In this document: piece after piece, positions 19,192-28,175 of the stretch
Numbering within the stretch: the stretch's first letter is position 1
Layout: every line of letters begins with the position of its first letter
NCBI GenBank assembly: GCA_026936105.1
Contig: JAIXKI010000002.1
Span: 650,713 to 714,712, forward strand
Direction: 5' to 3'
DNA from: Chitinophagales bacterium
GTDB taxonomy: Bacteria; Bacteroidota; Bacteroidia; Chitinophagales; Chitinophagaceae
DNA length: 64,000 nucleotides
The notes under the pieces: generated by a model
Seen by the model: only the letters and a program-made list of their open reading frames with translations
Database searches by the model: none
What the model was told of the DNA's origin: nothing
Made by a program: the position numbers and the translations under genes

Positions 19192-19755
19192 ATGCCTAAT
19201 CCACGTCTTGCAGCTCGTTATGCCAAATCACTGCTCGATCTTTCGATCGAAAGGGGAGTGTTGGAAAACACTTTTGCAGATATGCAATGGCTGCAATCGG
19301 TATGCAGGGGAAGCCGGGATTTTGTGAACGTATTGCGCAGCCCCATCATCAATTCCGACAAGAAGAAGAGGATCATAGATGCCGTGATCAAAAGTAGTGT
19401 GAGCGAACTGTCAATGACGTTTATCAACTTGCTGGTGCAAAAGGGAAGAGAAAGCCACCTGCCGGAGATATGTTCTGCATTCATTGACCAATACAAAGAA
19501 TACAGGCATATTTATACGGTGAAGCTTTCCACCGCCACACCTTTGAGCGAAGAATTGAAGGCTGCGATTATTAAGCAAATACAGTCGGTGTCTGAAATGC
19601 AAAACATAGAACTGGAAACCATTGTTAAACCTGAACTGATAGGGGGTTTTGTTTTGCAGGCAGGAGACAAGCTGGTGGATGCAAGCATTTCTTACGACCT
19701 GAAGGAGATAGCACGACAGTTTGAGAGCAATGATTTTATTTATAAGATCAGATAA
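19192..19755 (+). CDS. atpH: ATP synthase F1 subunit delta
   Basis: This 187-residue soluble protein has the OSCP/delta pattern: the N-terminal [15 protein letters not shown], the helical bundle ([27 protein letters not shown]) and the C-terminal conserved [20 protein letters not shown]. It sits on top of F1 and anchors the b stalk. It is 41 nt upstream of atpA on the same strand. Confidence 0.95.
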   Translation: MPNPRLAARYAKSLLDLSIERGVLENTFADMQWLQSVCRGSRDFVNVLRSPIINSDKKKRIIDAVIKSSVSELSMTFINLLVQKGRESHLPEICSAFIDQYKEYRHIYTVKLSTATPLSEELKAAIIKQIQSVSEMQNIELETIVKPELIGGFVLQAGDKLVDASISYDLKEIARQFESNDFIYKIR

Positions 19756-19796
19756 AAAAAGAATATAATAAACTTCAAAAAGATAAACGAAACATT

Positions 19797-21377
19797 ATGG
19801 CAGATATTAAACCTGATGAAATAAGTGCGATACTGCGCCAGCAGTTGAGTAATTTCAATGACGGGGTTGACCTTGAAGAAGTGGGAACGGTGTTACAGGT
19901 GGGTGATGGTATTGCCCGTGTATATGGACTGGGTAATGTACGCTACGGTGAACTGGTGGAATTTGAGAATGGAGTGCGTGCCATTGCGCTGAACCTGGAA
20001 GAAGACAATGTGGGTGTGGTGCTCATGGGTGAGACCGAACACATTCACGAAGGATCGAAAGTACGCCGTACCGGAAAGATCGCTTCTATCAGGGTAGGTG
20101 AAGGTATGGTAGGCCGCGTGGTGAACACCCTTGGAGAACCTATAGATGGCAAAGGGCCAATCACGGGAGAAAGATATGAGATGCCCCTGGAGAGAAAAGC
20201 TCCGGGAGTTATCTATCGTGAGCCGGTAAAAGAGCCGCTGCAGACAGGTATCAAAGCCATTGATGCGATGATCCCGATCGGCCGCGGACAAAGAGAGCTG
20301 ATCATCGGCGACCGGCAGACCGGCAAGACCGCCATTGCCATTGACACAATTATCAACCAAAAAGAATTTTTTGCTGCAGGTAAACCTGTTTATTGTGTTT
20401 ATGTAGCTATCGGGCAAAAAGCTTCTACCATTGCAGGTGTGATGCAAACCTTACAGGATGCAGGCGCCATGGATTATTCCATCATAGTAGCCGCTTCGGC
20501 TTCTGACCCGGCACCGCTTCAGTTCTATGCACCTTTTGCGGGAGCTGCGATCGGAGAATATTTCCGCGATACCGGACGCCCTGCCCTGATCATTTATGAT
20601 GACCTTTCCAAACAGGCAGTGGCTTACCGTGAAGTGTCTTTGTTGCTTCGCCGCCCTCCCGGACGTGAAGCATATCCCGGTGATGTGTTCTATCTCCATA
20701 GCCGTTTGCTGGAAAGGGCTGCCAAAATCATCAGCGATGATGAAGTAGCAAAAAAGATGAACGATGTACCTGACACCATAAAGCACCTGGTGAAAGGCGG
20801 AGGCTCACTGACCGCATTGCCTGTTATTGAAACACAGGCCGGTGACGTATCCGCATATATCCCCACCAACGTGATCTCCATCACTGACGGTCAGATATTC
20901 CTGGAGACCAACCTGTTCAACGCCGGTATCCGACCCGCTATCAACGTGGGTATCTCCGTAAGCCGTGTGGGGGGTAATGCACAGATCAAGTCAATGAAGA
21001 AAGTGGCCGGTACCTTGAAGCTTGACCAGGCGCTGTACAGGGAGATGGAAGCATTCTCCAAATTCGGCGGTGATCTTGATGCTGCCACTAAGAATGTGCT
21101 GGATAAAGGAGCAAGAAACGTAGAGATATTGAAACAGCCTCAGTATTCCCCGTTCACGGTTGAAAAGCAGGTTGCCATTATTTATCTCGGAACGAACGGA
21201 TTGATCAAAGATGTGCCGGTGAAGAGAGTGAAAGAATTTGAAGAACACTTCCTCATGGAAATGGAAAACAAACTTCCTGAAGTGATGGCAGAATTCAAAA
21301 AAGGAAACTTACCGGAAGAAGGATTGAAGAAAATGGTGGAACTGGCCAATAGCCTGATCCCGCAATATAAAGTGTGA
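19797..21377 (+). CDS. atpA: ATP synthase F1 subunit alpha
   Basis: This 526-residue protein contains the P-loop GDRQTGKTA and the catalytic-interface Arg of [11 protein letters not shown], with the N-terminal crown domain and the helical C-terminal domain. The alpha subunit holds the non-catalytic nucleotide sites of F1. The final residues ([12 protein letters not shown]) are normal. It is the last atp gene here, followed by a terminator at 21400-21435. The gamma (atpG), beta (atpD) and epsilon (atpC) genes are not in the window. Confidence 0.97.
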   Translation: MADIKPDEISAILRQQLSNFNDGVDLEEVGTVLQVGDGIARVYGLGNVRYGELVEFENGVRAIALNLEEDNVGVVLMGETEHIHEGSKVRRTGKIASIRVGEGMVGRVVNTLGEPIDGKGPITGERYEMPLERKAPGVIYREPVKEPLQTGIKAIDAMIPIGRGQRELIIGDRQTGKTAIAIDTIINQKEFFAAGKPVYCVYVAIGQKASTIAGVMQTLQDAGAMDYSIIVAASASDPAPLQFYAPFAGAAIGEYFRDTGRPALIIYDDLSKQAVAYREVSLLLRRPPGREAYPGDVFYLHSRLLERAAKIISDDEVAKKMNDVPDTIKHLVKGGGSLTALPVIETQAGDVSAYIPTNVISITDGQIFLETNLFNAGIRPAINVGISVSRVGGNAQIKSMKKVAGTLKLDQALYREMEAFSKFGGDLDAATKNVLDKGARNVEILKQPQYSPFTVEKQVAIIYLGTNGLIKDVPVKRVKEFEEHFLMEMENKLPEVMAEFKKGNLPEEGLKKMVELANSLIPQYKV

Positions 21378-21399
21378 GATCATTTCCGATATTTTTTTT

Positions 21400-21435
21400 G
21401 GCCGGCTTTCTGAATCCAGAAGGCCGGTTTTGTTT
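21400..21435 (+). terminator. Terminator after atpA
   Basis: A GC-rich inverted repeat (GGCCGGCTTTCTG and CAGAAGGCCGG, one G-U type mismatch) with a short loop is followed by TTTTGTTT. It begins 23 nt after the atpA stop and looks like an intrinsic terminator, closing the operon without atpG. Confidence 0.75.
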
Positions 21436-21627
21436 AATGACCGTTTGTTCACGGCTCTGCATTTAATATGTTCCTGATGAAACATTGCGTATTTCTCTGT
21501 TCGTGTTATTGTAAGCTTCTTAAACTTCCGGTTTTTTGGGATAAACTGATCCGTCAGAAATAATGGCCGGTTATTTCCTTAAATTTACCATGACACGGTT
21601 TTCAGAAAATTTAAAAAAACCAAGGAC

Positions 21628-22356
21628 ATGAAATACCTGCCGTTATTCAAAACTCTGGTCATTGTTCTGTTGCTTCCTGCTGTTATGAGTTATGTTAATC
21701 ATTGTGATGCTGACGCTTCGCTTGATGGAGCGTGGCAAGCCGTGCAGGGGAATAAAACAACTTCCATGATCATTAATGATGGTTATTGCATGATCACTGA
21801 TTATGATCAGGCAGGCAGGCAGTTCTTTAATACAAGAGGAGGAAAGATCACAGTTGAGAATGACCGGATCAAGCTCGAAGTACAATTCAACAGTGCTGAT
21901 TCAACGGAGGTTGGGAAAATCAAAACATACAGCTGTACTTTGCAGGGTGATGTATTGAATACGGATGTATCAGGAAAAATGAAATCATATAAAAGAACAG
22001 ATGATGGTAAAGGTGAACTTGCAGGGAACTGGCGTATCACCCAGCGCAAGCAGGGAGATAAAATGGTGGACGCTCCTTTAAGGGCACGGAGAACATTAAA
22101 GCTTTTGACAGGCACACGCTTTCAGTGGGCTGCCATAAATATTGAGAACGGGCAATTCTCAGGAACCGGCGGAGGCTCTTATACTTTTATCAATGGGAAA
22201 TACACAGAGAATATTGAATTCTTTTCCAGAGATAACTCGAGAGTAGGTGCATCACTCAGTTTTGATGATAAAGTGGAAAACGGGAACTGGATCCATACGG
22301 GATTGAGTTCAACAGGGAATCCTATTTATGAAGTATGGTCCAGGTTTAAAGAATGA
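21628..22356 (+). CDS. Secreted hypothetical protein with two lipocalin-like repeats
   Basis: This 242-residue protein has a signal peptide (MKYLPLFKTLVIVLLLPAVMS, cleavage before NHCDAD). The mature part contains two similar beta-rich halves, one starting LDGAWQAVQG (about residue 32) and one starting ELAGNWRITQR (about 131). Each carries a G(A/N)W opening strand like those of secreted lipocalin-like domains in Bacteroidota. The second half includes RRTLKLLTGTRFQWAAI. No catalytic residues are evident. It may bind a small molecule in the periplasm, but that is only inference. A TAAATTTA stretch about 40 nt upstream resembles a -7 box. It is monocistronic. Confidence 0.7.
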   Translation: MKYLPLFKTLVIVLLLPAVMSYVNHCDADASLDGAWQAVQGNKTTSMIINDGYCMITDYDQAGRQFFNTRGGKITVENDRIKLEVQFNSADSTEVGKIKTYSCTLQGDVLNTDVSGKMKSYKRTDDGKGELAGNWRITQRKQGDKMVDAPLRARRTLKLLTGTRFQWAAINIENGQFSGTGGGSYTFINGKYTENIEFFSRDNSRVGASLSFDDKVENGNWIHTGLSSTGNPIYEVWSRFKE

Positions 22357-22453
22357 TGTTCTGTTTTTATCACTGATGGCGGGTATATTTACCGTTGGAT
22401 GATCACTTTACATCGCTTTGCATGGAGCGAATGAATGTTTGTATCAATTATTC

Positions 22454-22598
22454 CATCGTAAAAATTTGTTTCTCTTCTGGAAAACACGGTAAATTTTTAT
22501 CGTATTTCTTCTAGATCCTGAATTCTTACGATGATCCACAAAATTGATTTTCAAAGGTCATCGTAAAAACACTGCAGTAAATACGGAAAATCTTACGA
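22454..22598. promoter_or_regulatory. Cluster of CATCGTAA/TTACGATG sites
   Basis: CATCGTAA occurs at 22454-22461, TTACGATGA at 22526-22534, TCATCGTAA at 22558-22566 and TTACGA at 22593-22598. The two central copies form a perfect 9-bp inverted repeat 23 nt apart. The last copy ends 17 nt before the -33 element of the promoter at 22616. The pattern suggests repeated binding sites for one regulator. Confidence 0.45.
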
Positions 22599-22615
22599 AA
22601 AATTCCTCACAAAAC

Positions 22616-22646
22616 TTGCAAGTAAAAAAACTGCGTATTATGTTTG
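22616..22646 (+). promoter_or_regulatory. Promoter, -33 TTG / -7 TATGTTTG
   Basis: TTG at 22616-22618 and TATGTTTG at 22639-22646 are separated by 20 nt, close to the Bacteroidota consensus. Transcription would start near 22653, giving a leader of about 158 nt before the ATG at 22811. Confidence 0.65.
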
Positions 22647-22689
22647 TTCTCGAATCGAACAATCCCTAAGAAAACAAAAAGATCCGACC

Positions 22690-22773
22690 ATGAAACACGC
22701 TACAATCACTACGGGAAATTACAGCCCGGCGCTTTTCACGAACAAGTCGGTTTTATTTGTCACTAAGGGATAG
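22690..22773 (+). CDS. Possible 27-residue leader peptide
   Basis: An ATG at 22690 opens 27 codons ending in TAG at 22773 (starts MKHATITTGNYSP, ends VLFVTKG). It lies wholly inside the predicted 5' leader of the type IX-secreted protein gene, 37 nt before its ATG. No family is recognised. It could be a regulatory upstream frame, a tiny protein or chance. The only support is its position between promoter and gene. Confidence 0.3.
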   Translation: MKHATITTGNYSPALFTNKSVLFVTKG

Positions 22774-22810
22774 GTTCTAAAAAAATTCCGAAACCCTAAA
22801 ATTAAAAGTG

Positions 22811-24088
22811 ATGAAAAATCTCTACTCTACTCTGATTGTAATGTTTTTTATCTGCTTGCTTTTTACAACTAACACTTTTGCCCAGGACGAATTGATCTTT
22901 CAGAACCCGCAATTGATAAGCGGAACTAAAGGAGCCGATGGCGCCGTTTATAAATTCTCGTCCGTAAGCAGCAAAGAAGATGCTTTAGTGACCATTTCAG
23001 GGCGTTCCTCATCGTTAGTTAAACTTTCTAATATTGATATCACGAATTCCGGTTTTGCTAAAGCTTTTCAGCCTCAGATCGCTTACAATAACGGTAAAGT
23101 AACAGGTGCGCTGGATTGGTGGATGGAATTTACCATCACTTTTGTTGATCAGAACACTTCCGATCCTTCCAGGATCAGTTCATTTAATGTTACGGCCATC
23201 GACATTGATGGTAATGGCGATAAGTTAAGGGAATATGATGCATTCTTCAACCCTTCTTCTTATGTGAGAGAGCAGAATACGGTGTTGACGGTAAGTGACC
23301 TGATCGTTGACGGCAATGTAGTAGGGGCCAGGTTCACTGCAGACAAGAAGGAGTATCCGGGAGTTGACACAGTGCAGACAAAGAATATGGTGACTTTGAC
23401 TTACAAGAATGCTCATACCATCAAAGTGCGTTTCGGAGGTGTTACCACCGGTTATGTAAGTGGTGCAGACCGTATGTATTCTATCTGGTTCAAGAATTTT
23501 ACTTACGAGAAGCCTTTGATCACTTTGCCTGTAAAACTGGAATCTTTTGATGCTACACTGAACAATAATAACAAGGTTGACCTGAGATGGACCACTTCCA
23601 TGGAAGAAAATGTAAGCCACTTTGTAGTACAGAAAAGCACTGACGGTGTGAATTATTCCGATGCAGGCCTGGTCTTCGCTGCAGGAAATTCAACACAAAA
23701 GATCAATTACAAACTTTCTGATGATATCACAAATGTGAATGCTAAAGTGATCTACTACCGCCTTTGCTCTGTAGATATTGACGGAAAGTTTTCTTACTCA
23801 GATGTCCGTATCATCCGCATCTCTTCCCAGGCTTTAAGCAGTGTGAACATCACGGCCTATCCTAACCCGGTAAGCAGCCAGCTGAGAGTAACCATTCCTG
23901 CCAACTGGCAAAACAAAAAGGTCTCTTTTGAGCTCTTCAATGCAAATGGACAATTAGTAAAGAAAACTGATAATTCCAGCAGCAGCCAGACCGAAACGAT
24001 CAATGTAAGTGACCTGGGACGAGGCATGTATGTGGTGCGTGTGAATTGCAATGGCGAAACTGCCCAGCAAAAGATCATCAAAAACTAA
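22811..24088 (+). CDS. Type IX secretion cargo protein with C-terminal sorting domain
   Basis: The start is ATG 22811 (a GTG directly before it is not needed), giving 425 residues. A signal peptide (MKNLYSTLIVMFFICLLF, ending near TFAQ) is followed by a beta-rich domain of about 215 residues that I do not recognise. A fibronectin-like segment at about 245-335 comes next (KVDLRWTTSMEENVSHF, QKSTDGVNYSD, YYRLCSVDIDG). The C-terminal 80 residues are a type A sorting domain (AYPNPVSSQLRV, ELFNANGQLV, DLGRGMYVVRV, ending QQKIIKN), which sends the protein through the type IX system to the cell surface. Its promoter, leader frame and operator-like sites are unusually elaborate. A terminator follows at 24111-24141. 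Confidence 0.9.
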   Translation: MKNLYSTLIVMFFICLLFTTNTFAQDELIFQNPQLISGTKGADGAVYKFSSVSSKEDALVTISGRSSSLVKLSNIDITNSGFAKAFQPQIAYNNGKVTGALDWWMEFTITFVDQNTSDPSRISSFNVTAIDIDGNGDKLREYDAFFNPSSYVREQNTVLTVSDLIVDGNVVGARFTADKKEYPGVDTVQTKNMVTLTYKNAHTIKVRFGGVTTGYVSGADRMYSIWFKNFTYEKPLITLPVKLESFDATLNNNNKVDLRWTTSMEENVSHFVVQKSTDGVNYSDAGLVFAAGNSTQKINYKLSDDITNVNAKVIYYRLCSVDIDGKFSYSDVRIIRISSQALSSVNITAYPNPVSSQLRVTIPANWQNKKVSFELFNANGQLVKKTDNSSSSQTETINVSDLGRGMYVVRVNCNGETAQQKIIKN

Positions 24089-24110
24089 GATTTTCACTAT
24101 AGGGTTCCGG

Positions 24111-24141
24111 GCCGGGTCTTAAAAGATCCGGCTTTTTCTTT
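24111..24141 (+). terminator. Terminator after the type IX cargo gene
   Basis: GCCGGGTCTT and AAGATCCGGC (one G-U pair) form a 10-bp stem with a 2-nt apex that would open to a 4-nt loop, followed by TTTTTCTTTT. It starts 23 nt after the stop codon and is a textbook intrinsic terminator. Confidence 0.85.
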
Positions 24142-24174
24142 TAAATTAATTTTAGTTTATAGAATAAACTACTT

Positions 24175-24182
24175 TATATTTG
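24175..24182 (+). promoter_or_regulatory. -7 box (TATATTTG) of the TonB-dependent receptor gene
   Basis: TATATTTG matches TAnnTTTG exactly, 17 nt before the ATG at 24200. A TTAG near 24152 takes the place of the -33 TTG. Confidence 0.55.
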
Positions 24183-24199
24183 TCTATAAATTGAAGTAT

Positions 24200-26446
24200 A
24201 TGTGGATTCGGCGGTTAATCATTTTATTTTTAAGCCTGGTGTTTCAAAGTGTTGTTCAGGGCCAGATTGTAATCAGGGGAAAAGTGATTTGCAGGAAGCA
24301 GGCCGTACCGGGAGCCAGCATTACCCTTAAAGATACCTATGACGGTTCCACGAGCGATTCTTCAGGAAACTTTGCATTCACCACCGAAGAAAAAGGAGAT
24401 CATGCTTTGGTGGTGACGGCTGTAGGATATAGGCCTTTTGAGAAAAGTATAACTATTTCCGGGCAACCCATTTCATTGGAAGTTGAATTGAAAGAAATGA
24501 TAACCGAGTTGAATGCGGTGATCATTACTGCCGGCACCTTTGAGGCAGGAGATAAAAAAAGAGCAGCCGTACTAAATTCACTTGACGTAGCCACTACTGC
24601 CGGCTCAAATGCTGATATTACTGCTGCCTTAAAAACATTGCCGGGTACGCAACAAGTGGGGGAGCAGGAAGGTTTATTTGTGCGGGGAGGAGCCGGTTAT
24701 GAGACTAAACAATTCATTGATGGCAACCTGGTGAATAACCCTTATACCACGAGTATTCCGGATATTTCAGGGCGTGGTAGGTTCTCTCCTTTTTTGTTCA
24801 AGGGAACAGTTTTCAGCACAGGAGGTTATTCGGCATTATACGGGCAGGCACTATCCTCAGTGCTATTACTGGAATCCATTGACCTGCCTCAACGATCTGA
24901 AGTGGATGCTTCAATCACACCTCTGGTTTGGGGTTTGGGAACACAGCAATTGGCTAAGAATAAAAAATATTCGTATGGGATCAATTATAGCTATACGAAT
25001 GTCGGATTGTATTTCTCATTGATAAAACAGACTCCTGATTATTTCAGGATGCCTCAATTTCACAGTGGTGATGCCAATTTCCGGATCAAAACGAAGAATG
25101 GCGGGATGATCAAGTATTACACCACTTTTTCTTCCGGTGACCTTGGATTACGTAGGCCTGATATAGACAGCGGGTATCTGAAAAATGCATTTTTTGTTAG
25201 GAATAATAATTGGTATAACAACTTCAGCTATAAAGAAAATCTGGGTGCCGGGTGGAAGATGCACCTCGGTGCAAGTTTCAGTACCAACCTGGATGATATT
25301 CAGCAACAGGTACAGGATAAGCTGAATCAACCGAAAGATTTCCCTCCTGCTCAATATTGGATGAAGTATAAGAATTTTACGTTTCATAATTTACAAAACC
25401 TATTTACCGGAAGAGTTGTATTTGAAAAGTACCTGGGAGGATTAAGCGCCATCCGTTTTGGTACAGAATACTGGCATAGTGATTACAGGCCTGAGTACAA
25501 TGATACTTTATTCAGGCAGATTGATAATTACACTGCCGCTTTTGCAGAAGGAAGTATTTACCTTTCCAAAGCATTGGCAGCGCAAATAGGAACAAGGTTT
25601 GAATATTCATCCATTATCAATCGTTCGGATATGGCACCCCGTTTATCGCTGGCATATAAAACAGGGAACAGATCACAACTTTCTCTGGCATATGGAATAT
25701 TTTATCAAAAACCTGAGAGTCAGCAACTATATGTGCCTTCTTCATTAGGTTTTACAAAAGCTATTCATTATGTTCTCGACTACCAGAGGATTTATGATCA
25801 ACGAACGCTGAGATTAGAAGTGTATTATAAAAAATATAAGGACCTGATCAGGGAAGTACCGGCCGGGTACAACTATTATTATTACAACAATACAGGCAAT
25901 GGCTATGCAAAAGGGATCGACCTTTTTTTCAGGGATAAGAAGACCATTAAAGATTTTGATTATTGGGTCAGTTATTCTTATATAGATACAAAGAGGGATT
26001 TTTTGAATTATCCGGAACAGTTGCAACCGGCTTTTGTAGCTAACCACACTGCCTCTATTGTTACCAAAAAATTCTTTACTAATCTGAAATCGGGTTTCAA
26101 TGTAACGTATAGCTGGGCTTCGGGAAGACCTTATTATAATATACAGACTTCTTCCGATCATAAATTTTTTATTGCCGATCAGGGGAAAACAAAAAATTAT
26201 AATAGTCTTAGCCTGAGTGTGGAGTGGTTGCCGAATTTGGGTAAGACCAATACAAAGTCATTTCCCTTGTTGTTTGCCACGGTCAGTAATCTGCTGGGCA
26301 GCAGTCAGATATATGGGTATAATTATTCTTATGACGGATCTGTAAAATCACCGGTTCTGCCTACGGCAAAGAGATTTTATTTTATCGGCCTTTTTTTAAG
26401 TTGGGGTGTGGACAGAACTCAGGATGCAATCAACAATAATTTATAA
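24200..26446 (+). CDS. TonB-dependent outer-membrane receptor with carboxypeptidase-regulatory-like domain
   Basis: The start is taken at ATG 24200 (a TTG three codons earlier is the alternative), giving 748 residues. After a signal peptide (MWIRRLIILFLSLV, ending near VVQGQ) comes a CarboxypepD_reg-like domain (about 25-110: VIRGKVICRKQAVPGASI). The plug follows (about 120-230: AALKTLPGTQQVGEQEGLFVRG), then a beta-barrel rich in aromatic strands. There is no SusD neighbour, so this is not a classical glycan-uptake SusC. It may import metal chelates or peptides. The next gene, 31 nt downstream, encodes a secreted helical protein and is probably co-transcribed. Confidence 0.9.
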   Translation: MWIRRLIILFLSLVFQSVVQGQIVIRGKVICRKQAVPGASITLKDTYDGSTSDSSGNFAFTTEEKGDHALVVTAVGYRPFEKSITISGQPISLEVELKEMITELNAVIITAGTFEAGDKKRAAVLNSLDVATTAGSNADITAALKTLPGTQQVGEQEGLFVRGGAGYETKQFIDGNLVNNPYTTSIPDISGRGRFSPFLFKGTVFSTGGYSALYGQALSSVLLLESIDLPQRSEVDASITPLVWGLGTQQLAKNKKYSYGINYSYTNVGLYFSLIKQTPDYFRMPQFHSGDANFRIKTKNGGMIKYYTTFSSGDLGLRRPDIDSGYLKNAFFVRNNNWYNNFSYKENLGAGWKMHLGASFSTNLDDIQQQVQDKLNQPKDFPPAQYWMKYKNFTFHNLQNLFTGRVVFEKYLGGLSAIRFGTEYWHSDYRPEYNDTLFRQIDNYTAAFAEGSIYLSKALAAQIGTRFEYSSIINRSDMAPRLSLAYKTGNRSQLSLAYGIFYQKPESQQLYVPSSLGFTKAIHYVLDYQRIYDQRTLRLEVYYKKYKDLIREVPAGYNYYYYNNTGNGYAKGIDLFFRDKKTIKDFDYWVSYSYIDTKRDFLNYPEQLQPAFVANHTASIVTKKFFTNLKSGFNVTYSWASGRPYYNIQTSSDHKFFIADQGKTKNYNSLSLSVEWLPNLGKTNTKSFPLLFATVSNLLGSSQIYGYNYSYDGSVKSPVLPTAKRFYFIGLFLSWGVDRTQDAINNNL

Positions 26447-26477
26447 AGTAATTTTTAAAATTTTAAAACGAACAGAA

Positions 26478-27122
26478 ATGAAAAAGATTTTCCTTTTATT
26501 GATAGCAGTGTTAGCATTACAATCTTTGTCTTTTTCTCAAAGCGAAAAGTTCAGCAATGCTATGAAGCAAAGCCTTGCCTTGTTTGACTCAGCCAAAACT
26601 GTGGAAGATTTTACAAGAGTCGCCAATAATTTTCAGCGTATCGGTGATGCGGAAAAAAGCCAATGGCTTCCCTATTATTATGCGGCTCTTTCTTTAAGCA
26701 ATGCAGGCTGGATGCCTTCAGTTGGTGATGTAGATAAAAATGCGGAACAAACAAAGGCTCTCTGTGATAAAGCGGAAGCGCTGACAACTTCGGATACAGA
26801 CAAAGCAGAGATCAATGCAGTCCGGTACATGGCTCTTACTCAGCAAATGACAGTAGATCCGCAGAACCGCTACATGAGTTATGGAATGGAGGCTAACCGG
26901 GCTCTGCAGAAGGGCATGTTGCAGGACCCCGGCAACCCCAGGTTGTATTACCTGGAAGGAGCAGGATTGTTTAACACACCTCCGCAGTTTGGCGGCGGAA
27001 AAGACAAAGCAAAGCCTGTTTTTGAAAAAGCATTGGATCTGTTTAAGAAGCAGAATCCAAAAGAGCTTTACCCGTCATGGGGCCTGAAGCAGACGGAGAC
27101 ATTGCTCGCTCAATGTCAGTAA
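26478..27122 (+). CDS. Secreted TPR-like hypothetical protein
   Basis: The start is ATG 26478, where a clear signal peptide begins (MKKIFLLLIAVLALQSLSFSQ). A frame reaching back to 26406 overlaps the receptor gene and is ignored. The 214-residue protein is predicted helical, with TPR-like pairs: WLPYYYAALSLSNAGW, an Asn/Asp-rich middle, a start of helix at NRALQKGMLQDPGNPRLYYLEG and VFEKALDLFKKQNP. The sequence NTPPQFGGGKDKAK near 170-185 is conserved in related periplasmic proteins. It lies 31 nt after the TonB-dependent receptor, so it may assist that receptor. The function is unknown. Confidence 0.75.
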   Translation: MKKIFLLLIAVLALQSLSFSQSEKFSNAMKQSLALFDSAKTVEDFTRVANNFQRIGDAEKSQWLPYYYAALSLSNAGWMPSVGDVDKNAEQTKALCDKAEALTTSDTDKAEINAVRYMALTQQMTVDPQNRYMSYGMEANRALQKGMLQDPGNPRLYYLEGAGLFNTPPQFGGGKDKAKPVFEKALDLFKKQNPKELYPSWGLKQTETLLAQCQ

Positions 27123-27175
27123 TGAAGAGCTTATGTTTTAAATACGTTATTTGATTTTTTATTAAAAACATCATT

Positions 27176-27775
27176 ATGGCTGAAGAACAATTTTCTCCGG
27201 AAGAAAGCCTGAGGGTAATCCGCTCCATGCTGGATAAGACAAAACGGGACCTTTCAGAAGATTCCTTTTATTTTAGTCTTTGGGGCTGGCTGATATTTGC
27301 TGCAGCAGTCAGTGAATATTTATTGATGGTGACATTCAAATATCCGCAACACTATATTGTTTGGAATTTGATGTGGGTTGGCGCCGTTGTAAGTATAGTT
27401 CATGCCATATGACATAGTAAGAAGTCGAAGGTAAAAACTTACCTGAATGAAACGATGCAGAATTTTGGCATTGGCAGCGGTATTATGTTCACCATATTGG
27501 CATTTATATTTATTTACTTTCAGCTATGGGAATTTGTATTCCCGGTTTATTTTTTATTATACGGATTTTTGTCGTTTGTAAGTGGTTCCATTATTCATTA
27601 CACTCCTTTGCGTTGGGCAGGAGCAATTTGCTGGGTATTTTCAATTGTATCCGTATTTGTGAAATTTGACATGCAGCTTTTATTGATGGCGCTGGCTGTT
27701 GTATTCGCATTTATTATTCCTGCTTATTTAATACGGTTGGAAAATAAAAAGAGGATGATGCAAAGCGATGTGTAA
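27176..27775 (+). pseudogene. Membrane protein gene interrupted by an in-frame TGA
   Basis: Two open stretches in the same frame (27176-27412 and the region after it to 27775) are separated by one TGA at 27410-27412. The codons between them read through sensibly (HSKKSKVKTYLNET before MQNFGIGSG), so this was a single gene of 199 codons plus stop. The product has a charged N-terminus (SPEESLRVIRSMLDKTKRDL) and then six or so hydrophobic segments, as in small Bacteroidota membrane proteins that pair with a winged-helix regulator. That regulator follows at 27812. A CGA-to-TGA change would explain the break. A sequencing error or a population variant is the main alternative. Confidence 0.8.
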
Positions 27776-27811
27776 AATGAACCAAGGAAACAATGAATAT
27801 TGAAGTATGTG

Positions 27812-28096
27812 ATGTTTAAAGAACTAGATCCGATATTACATTCCCGGTTACGACTTGCCGTAATGTCATTGCTGATGGGTGTGAAAGGAGCGGAGTTTAC
27901 TTATTTGAAAGAACAGACGAATGCAACCCCCGGAAACCTGAGTGTGCAACTACAAAAACTGAAAGAGGCCGGGTATATAGATATTAAAAAACAATTCAAA
28001 GATAATTACCCGCAAACCACATGCAGGATCACAACAGAGGGAAAGAAAGCCTTTGATACTTATGTAAAGAACCTGCAGGATTATCTTGGCAGGTAA
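27812..28096 (+). CDS. Winged-helix transcriptional regulator (HTH_34/MarR-like)
   Basis: This protein of 94 residues (ATG 27812; a TTG at 27800 would add four residues) opens MFKELDPILHSRLRLAVMSLL. It has the winged-helix core with recognition helix NLSVQLQKLKEAGYIDI and wing residues (TTCRITTEGKKAFDTYV). This matches the short DNA-binding proteins annotated as HTH_34 or MarR-like in Bacteroidota. They commonly sit beside a small multi-pass membrane protein, which is the broken gene just upstream (36-nt gap). It probably represses its own operon. No ligand-binding domain is present. Confidence 0.85.
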   Translation: MFKELDPILHSRLRLAVMSLLMGVKGAEFTYLKEQTNATPGNLSVQLQKLKEAGYIDIKKQFKDNYPQTTCRITTEGKKAFDTYVKNLQDYLGR

Positions 28097-28109
28097 GAGC
28101 AATAAAAAA

Positions 28110-28127
28110 GCCCTTTAGACAAAGGGC
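28110..28127. terminator. Hairpin after the winged-helix gene
   Basis: GCCCTTT and AAAGGGC form a perfect 7-bp stem with an AGAC loop, 14 nt after the stop codon. The plus-strand tail is CTCTTCTCTCT rather than pure T; on the minus strand the tail is TTTTTTATTG, so it may serve the minus-strand frames as well. Confidence 0.6.
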
Positions 28128-28175
28128 CTCTTCTCTCTATGTACTCTAAGTGTATGAGATTATTTCGGTCCGTCC

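Larger units (their letters stand above)
22357..22810 (+). other. Long regulatory intergenic region upstream of the type IX-secreted protein
   Basis: This 454-bp stretch holds scattered TCGTAA/TTACGA sites (22454-22598), a good promoter (22616-22646), a possible palindromic site GTTC-N7-GAAC near the predicted transcription start (22646-22660) and a 27-codon reading frame (22690-22773). The first 90 nt show nothing recognisable. Confidence 0.5.

Noticed and set aside
22357-22810. Possible RNA gene or riboswitch in the long intergenic region
   Set aside because: No known riboswitch core or tRNA-like fold was found; the content is better explained by promoter, operator-like sites and a small frame.
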